Positions 5,320 to 8,206 of a stretch of 8,206 nt of DNA are shown one piece after another (position 1 is the stretch's first letter; each line of letters starts with the position of its first letter). The notes under the pieces are model-generated. The model did not search any database and was not told the DNA's origin. It saw only the letters and a program-made list of their open reading frames with translations. Made by a program: the position numbers and the translations under genes. The DNA comes from Candidatus Aenigmatarchaeota archaeon (GTDB lineage Archaea > Aenigmatarchaeota > Aenigmatarchaeia > QMZP01): positions 1 to 8,206 of the forward strand of contig JACQOD010000005.1 of assembly GCA_016202725.1 (NCBI GenBank), in the 5' to 3' direction.

Positions 5320-5327
5320 TTTTTATT
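5320..5327 (+). promoter_or_regulatory. TATA box of the HD-domain gene
   Basis: TTTTTATT, with TTATT beginning 26 bases before ATG 5349, the spacing seen at the leaderless genes. A further TATA-like TTTATAT at 5264-5270 could give a second, leadered transcript. AGGAGA at 5337-5342 is a fair Shine-Dalgarno for such a message. Confidence 0.55.
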
Positions 5328-5348
5328 GCTAACCGCAGGAGATCCATC

Positions 5349-6311
5349 ATGAAGGCGATGATCGGCGAGTTGCGGATTGGCATGCAGGTGGACTCCTTGT
5401 TCAGCGTGAAATACAAGCGCGCCCCGGTCCTGTACAACCCCGCCAAGGGGGGAATCGGCTGGCGCTTCGCCTTCGGGGCGGCTGACCGCACGGGCGAGAT
5501 CGAGGTCAGCTACTGGGGCGGCGCGGACGAGAAGGGCGTCCGCGCGCTCCATGCCTCCTTCCGGGAGGGGGACATCGTCCGCGTGAAAGGGATGGTGGGC
5601 ACGTGGAAGGACCGCCCCAAGATCGACGTGAACGAGGGCATGGGGTCCATCGAGAAGGCCCAGCCGACCGACCTCAGCGACTTCATCCCCGCCACCACGA
5701 AGGATGTCGGGGCGCTCTATGGGGAACTGCTCGCATTGGTGGCTGGCGTGCAGCACGCCGGCCTGAAGCAGCTCCTGGAGGCATTCTTCCTCGACCCCGC
5801 GTTCGCCGCGGCCTTCAAGAAGGCTCCTGGGGCGATGACCATCCACCACGCCTGGCTGGGCGGCCTGCTCGAGCACTCGCTCGGGGTCGCCCGCATCGCG
5901 CTGGCAGCCGCCAGGAACTACCCCGGCGTCGACCAGGATCTCGTGCTGGCAGGCTCCTTGCTCCACGACGTGGGGAAGATGCGCGAGCTGGAGGTCACCA
6001 CGAACATCAAGATAGGGGAGGAGGGCATGCTGCGCGGCCACACCGTCCTGGGCGAGGAGATGGTGCGGGAAAAGGCAAAAGGCATACTCGACGAGCTGAC
6101 GCTCCTCAAGCTCTCGCACATCATCCTCTCCCACCTCGGCAAGAACGAGCATGGCGCGCCGAAGGAGCCCATGTTCACGGAGGCTGCCGTCGTCTACTAT
6201 GCGGACGAACTGGACTCCAAGGCCAACCAGTTCGAGCGCATCCGGACCGAGACCACCACCGAGGACTTCCGGGTCTACGACCGGTGGCTGCACGAGGTCT
6301 ACCTGCGGTAA
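5349..6311 (+). CDS. OB-fold/HD-domain 3'-5' exoribonuclease, YhaM-like
   Basis: 320 residues, close to the 314 of Bacillus YhaM, a 3'-5' exoribonuclease that degrades single-stranded RNA (and DNA) using divalent metal. Residues about 5-95 are an OB-fold module (IGELRIGMQVDSLFSVKYK through VRVKGMVGTWKDRPKIDV). Residues about 160-310 are the HD phosphohydrolase domain with the YhaM hallmarks IHHAWLGGLLEHSLGVARIA (H176), GSLLHDVGK (H206-D207), LSHIILSHLG (H257, H262) and VYYADELDSK (D286), so the metal ligands are intact. The upstream frame is open to 5091, but ATG 5349 is chosen: it follows AGGAGA and a TATA box at the usual distance, and the extension shows no homology and has non-coding composition. 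It stands next to RNA-processing and translation genes, fitting RNA turnover. Family confident, substrate inferred. Confidence 0.9.
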   Translation: MKAMIGELRIGMQVDSLFSVKYKRAPVLYNPAKGGIGWRFAFGAADRTGEIEVSYWGGADEKGVRALHASFREGDIVRVKGMVGTWKDRPKIDVNEGMGSIEKAQPTDLSDFIPATTKDVGALYGELLALVAGVQHAGLKQLLEAFFLDPAFAAAFKKAPGAMTIHHAWLGGLLEHSLGVARIALAAARNYPGVDQDLVLAGSLLHDVGKMRELEVTTNIKIGEEGMLRGHTVLGEEMVREKAKGILDELTLLKLSHIILSHLGKNEHGAPKEPMFTEAAVVYYADELDSKANQFERIRTETTTEDFRVYDRWLHEVYLR

Positions 6312-6429
6312 CAGGCCAGAAGCCGCCACACCGCGCGCGCCTCCGCAATTCGTCAGGGCGTTGCCCAAAGAAGAGGCGGAATTCGGAAAGCGGCCGGCGC
6401 CATGCTGCCATATCCTGCCCCCGAGGAGC

Positions 6430-6436
6430 TTATTAG
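6430..6436 (+). promoter_or_regulatory. TATA box of the HExxH gene
   Basis: TTATTAG begins 27 bases before ATG 6457, again the leaderless spacing. No convincing Shine-Dalgarno lies before the ATG. Confidence 0.5.
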
Positions 6437-6456
6437 CCGAAGAAGTAACCTGGCAC

Positions 6457-7233
6457 ATGGACCTCGAATTCGCTATCAACAGAGACTATCTTGCGAGGCA
6501 TACGCTGGAAAGCATGCTGCAGGGCAAGTATTCTTCGGACACCTTCAGGGACGACCTCGCCGCGTTTCTCAGCGTCGCCCGCGGCATGGATGAAGGCCTC
6601 CTTCGGGAATGGCAAGCCCTGCTGCCCCGCCAGCAGCAGCCCGCGTATGGAGAGTTTTTGTTGCGGTGCGATCCCCTCTTGAAGAAGTTGGAGATGACGG
6701 ATGCCTTTGGGCGGCTGCACTCACAGACCGAACAGTACCGCGCGGAGACTGCGGCGCGGTGGCGCGCTGACGGCGACCGCTCTACGGCGGATATGGAGAA
6801 TATCACCGGCCTCGACGTTGCCGGTGAGCGCTTCACTGTCTGGATCACCCACCCCTCCTTGAAGAATGGCGTCTATTTCGGCAACCAGCAGATTGGCTGG
6901 GGGCATGCCGAGGACTTCCCCCACTACACGACAATCTACCTGTGGCACGAGATCCTCCACAGCAAGCTCCCTGATGAAGATCATGCCCACGCGGTCATCC
7001 AGTTGGCGACCGATGACGAGCTGCGGGTCAGGCTCAACGGCGGCTCCTACCCGCCGCACATGGGCCACGAAGAATTCTTTCCCGAAATGGACCGCCTCCT
7101 GCCCGCCTGGCGGAACTACCTGTGGGCTCCCTCGCGCGACATCCGGACGTTTGAGGCGGACACCAGGCAGGCTCCCCAACCATTAATCCTTGCGGCTCCA
7201 AGGAGAGGGCATGGGCCCCCAGGAAATCTATGA
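6457..7233 (+). CDS. HExxH-motif protein, possible zinc-metalloprotease-like; family not recognised
   Basis: 258 residues, no signal peptide or membrane segment, so probably cytoplasmic. Residues 1-125 are mostly charged helical sequence without a known motif. The C-terminal half starts with a strand-rich stretch (GERFTVWITHPSLKNGVYFG), then IGWGHAEDFPHYTTIYLW and H164-E-I-L-H168. That is an HExxH zinc-binding helix preceded by hydrophobic residues, as in zincins. E188 in DDELRVRLNGG, twenty residues after H168, is spaced as a gluzincin third ligand could be. YPPHMGHEEF follows. I infer a zincin-like fold; activity is unproven. The frame is open far upstream, but ATG 6457 is preferred since it lies 27 bases after TTATTAG and the upstream part reads as a shadow of the previous gene. 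Codons in the first half end in A/T (TTG, TTT, TAT, CTT) more often than in neighbours, hinting at acquisition. It overlaps the next gene by 23 bases. Confidence 0.82.
   Translation: MDLEFAINRDYLARHTLESMLQGKYSSDTFRDDLAAFLSVARGMDEGLLREWQALLPRQQQPAYGEFLLRCDPLLKKLEMTDAFGRLHSQTEQYRAETAARWRADGDRSTADMENITGLDVAGERFTVWITHPSLKNGVYFGNQQIGWGHAEDFPHYTTIYLWHEILHSKLPDEDHAHAVIQLATDDELRVRLNGGSYPPHMGHEEFFPEMDRLLPAWRNYLWAPSRDIRTFEADTRQAPQPLILAAPRRGHGPPGNL
7182..7188 (+). promoter_or_regulatory. TATA-like box of the nuclease gene
   Basis: ATTAATC begins 29 bases before ATG 7211 and lies inside the 3' end of the HExxH gene. AGGAGA at 7201-7206 is a possible Shine-Dalgarno, so the gene could be read both from its own promoter and by readthrough. 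Confidence 0.4.
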
Positions 7234-8206
7234 CCGCTGCATGCAGGGCTCCCTGCGCAAGCTGGTGAAGGGCGGGCTCGTCTACCAGTACGCCATCAAC
7301 CCCTACTTCGTGTGGTGCGAGGCCAACGCTCCCAGGAGCGAGAAGGACCCGGAAAGCCCGTACATGACCCTCATCTTCGAGAACGGGAGGGTGCACGAGC
7401 AGGAGGTCTGCGATCTCCAGTTCCCTGGGGGCGTCGCCCTGGACCCGACCCTCTACGAGCAGGCCTTCCGCCAGACCCTCGAGGCCCTCTTCCAGGGGGA
7501 AAAATACATCAAGAACGGGATCGTCTACTTCCTTCCCGAAGGCTACGTCGCCGTCCCCGACATTCTCGAGAAGAAGCAGGGCCCCTCCCTCCTGGGAGAT
7601 TTCCACTACGAGGTGATCGAGGTGAAGTCCTCGCGCCAGATCAGGACCGAGCACATCCTCCAGGGCGCCTACTACACCTTCATCATGGGCATCATCCAGG
7701 GGGTGACCCCCGAGGCCTTCTCGCTCGTGGACGGGAAGAAGAACCGGGAATACTTCTCCTACAAGGAGTACGAACCCCTCCTCCAGGAGACCATCCGCAG
7801 CATCAAGGACATCTACCAGGGAAAAGAGGTCCCGCCCAGCAAGCTGAACTGGCCCTGGTCCTCCTACTCCCTGAAGAAGCTGCTGGAGCAGCAGCACATC
7901 TCCCTGATCCCCAACCTCTACCAGAGCCACCGCCAGCTGCTGGAGCAGGCCGGGGTGAATTCCCTCCAGGACTTTTTCTCCCTGCATGCCCTGGGGGTCA
8001 CGGGCATCCACCCCCAGGCGATGGAGCGCTACAAGCGGACAGCCAAGGCCTTCCTCCAGCACCGCCACGCCTTCCTGGAGAAGCCCTTCCTGCCCGAGAA
8101 GCCGGTGGAGATATTCCTGGATTTCGAGGGCGTGGAGGAGCTGCGGCTGAACGGGCACAAGGTGTCCTGCGACTACCTGATCGGCGTCCTCCTGCGGGAG
8201 GACGGC
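7211..8206 (+). CDS. TM0106-family RecB-like nuclease with RNase H-like domain (3' end beyond window)
   Basis: 332 codons open to the right edge. The N-terminal domain is a Cas4/RecB-type PD-(D/E)xK nuclease: H62 in GRVHEQEV, D117 in VAVPDILE, and E137-V-K139 in YEVIEVKSS, the metal-binding D...ExK core. Before it, NPYFVWCEANAPRSEKDP matches the conserved entry motif of TM0106-like proteins. The four cysteines of a Cas4 iron-sulphur cluster are not evident. A helical linker (about 220-290, with LLEQAGVNSLQDFFSL) may be a helix-hairpin-helix. The second domain opens with EIFLDFEGVEE (D304, E306), the first catalytic motif of a DEDD/RNase H-like exonuclease as in YprB; the remaining motifs lie past the edge. 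Likely role is DNA or RNA processing or repair; the family's function is not established. ATG 7211 follows AGGAGA and fits the family start. It overlaps the HExxH gene by 23 bases, suggesting translational coupling or joint expression. Confidence 0.88.
   Translation, partial: MGPQEIYDRCMQGSLRKLVKGGLVYQYAINPYFVWCEANAPRSEKDPESPYMTLIFENGRVHEQEVCDLQFPGGVALDPTLYEQAFRQTLEALFQGEKYIKNGIVYFLPEGYVAVPDILEKKQGPSLLGDFHYEVIEVKSSRQIRTEHILQGAYYTFIMGIIQGVTPEAFSLVDGKKNREYFSYKEYEPLLQETIRSIKDIYQGKEVPPSKLNWPWSSYSLKKLLEQQHISLIPNLYQSHRQLLEQAGVNSLQDFFSLHALGVTGIHPQAMERYKRTAKAFLQHRHAFLEKPFLPEKPVEIFLDFEGVEELRLNGHKVSCDYLIGVLLREDG

Noticed and set aside
5091..5348. In-frame upstream extension of the HD-domain gene to an ATG at 5091
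   Set aside because: The extension crosses the minigene with its own promoter and Shine-Dalgarno, shows no homology, and the promoter plus AGGAGA point to ATG 5349.
6151..6456. In-frame upstream extension of the HExxH gene to an ATG at 6151
   Set aside because: It overlaps the end of the HD-domain gene by 161 bases and reads as an Arg/Ser/Pro-rich shadow; the TATA box before 6457 fixes a better start.
6312..6456. Spacer between the HD gene and the HExxH gene with two similar GCAATTCG/GGAATTCG stretches
   Set aside because: They do not form a usable inverted or direct repeat; only the TATA box near 6430 is supported.
5265..6479. Minus-strand open frame of 404 codons opposite the HD-domain gene
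   Set aside because: Antisense shadow of a confidently identified gene, low-complexity and without motifs.
7034..8158. Minus-strand open frame of 374 codons opposite the nuclease gene
   Set aside because: Gly/Leu/Val/Glu-rich antisense shadow of the TM0106-like gene, no family features.
7211..8206. Possibility that the nuclease gene is a CRISPR Cas4
   Set aside because: No CRISPR array or other cas gene is present, iron-sulphur cysteines are not evident, and the second RNase H-like domain fits the TM0106 family instead.

Overview
The window is archaeal chromosomal DNA with high GC (roughly two thirds G+C by eye, third codon positions strongly G/C). The archaeal call rests on three things. 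There is a class I (archaeal type) CCA-adding enzyme, a translation initiation factor aIF1A and a Pno1/Dim2-like KH protein. Almost every plus-strand gene has an A/T-rich TATA-like box 25 to 28 bases upstream of its start codon, the geometry of leaderless archaeal transcripts. A SpoIIM/DUF95 membrane protein of archaeal type also sits at the left edge. I cannot fix the lineage. The membrane-anchored protein at 2116-3708 recalls proteins of deep archaeal lineages such as Diapherotrites or Micrarchaeota, but that is a weak inference.

Layout: 1-550 (minus) is a SpoIIM-like membrane protein cut by the window edge. It diverges from cca (651-2000, plus). Next come a large glycosylation-rich surface protein (2116-3708), a 326-base intergenic stretch holding a candidate 104-bp miniature inverted-repeat element (3877-3980, flanked by the 8-bp repeat CAACAAAG), aIF1A (4035-4319), a hairpin-rich intergenic stretch, the KH protein (4542-5036), a tiny expression unit encoding an 11-residue Lys/Arg-rich peptide (5180-5215), an OB-fold plus HD-domain YhaM-like exoribonuclease (5349-6311), an unrecognised HExxH protein (6457-7233) and the 5' part of a TM0106-type RecB-like nuclease (7211 to the right edge).

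The core theme is RNA metabolism and translation: tRNA 3'-end synthesis, initiation, small-subunit rRNA processing and a probable 3'-5' RNase. Genes share a strand but appear to be transcribed individually, each with its own promoter, rather than as one operon. Three promoters share the 9-mer TTATCCCCC at nearly the same distance from the start codon.

The points most worth a second look are the candidate MITE just upstream of the aIF1A promoter, the 11-codon minigene with strong promoter, Shine-Dalgarno and a hairpin right after its stop, the surface protein in which a concanavalin-like domain seems to interrupt an amidotransferase-like fold, and the HExxH protein of unknown function.
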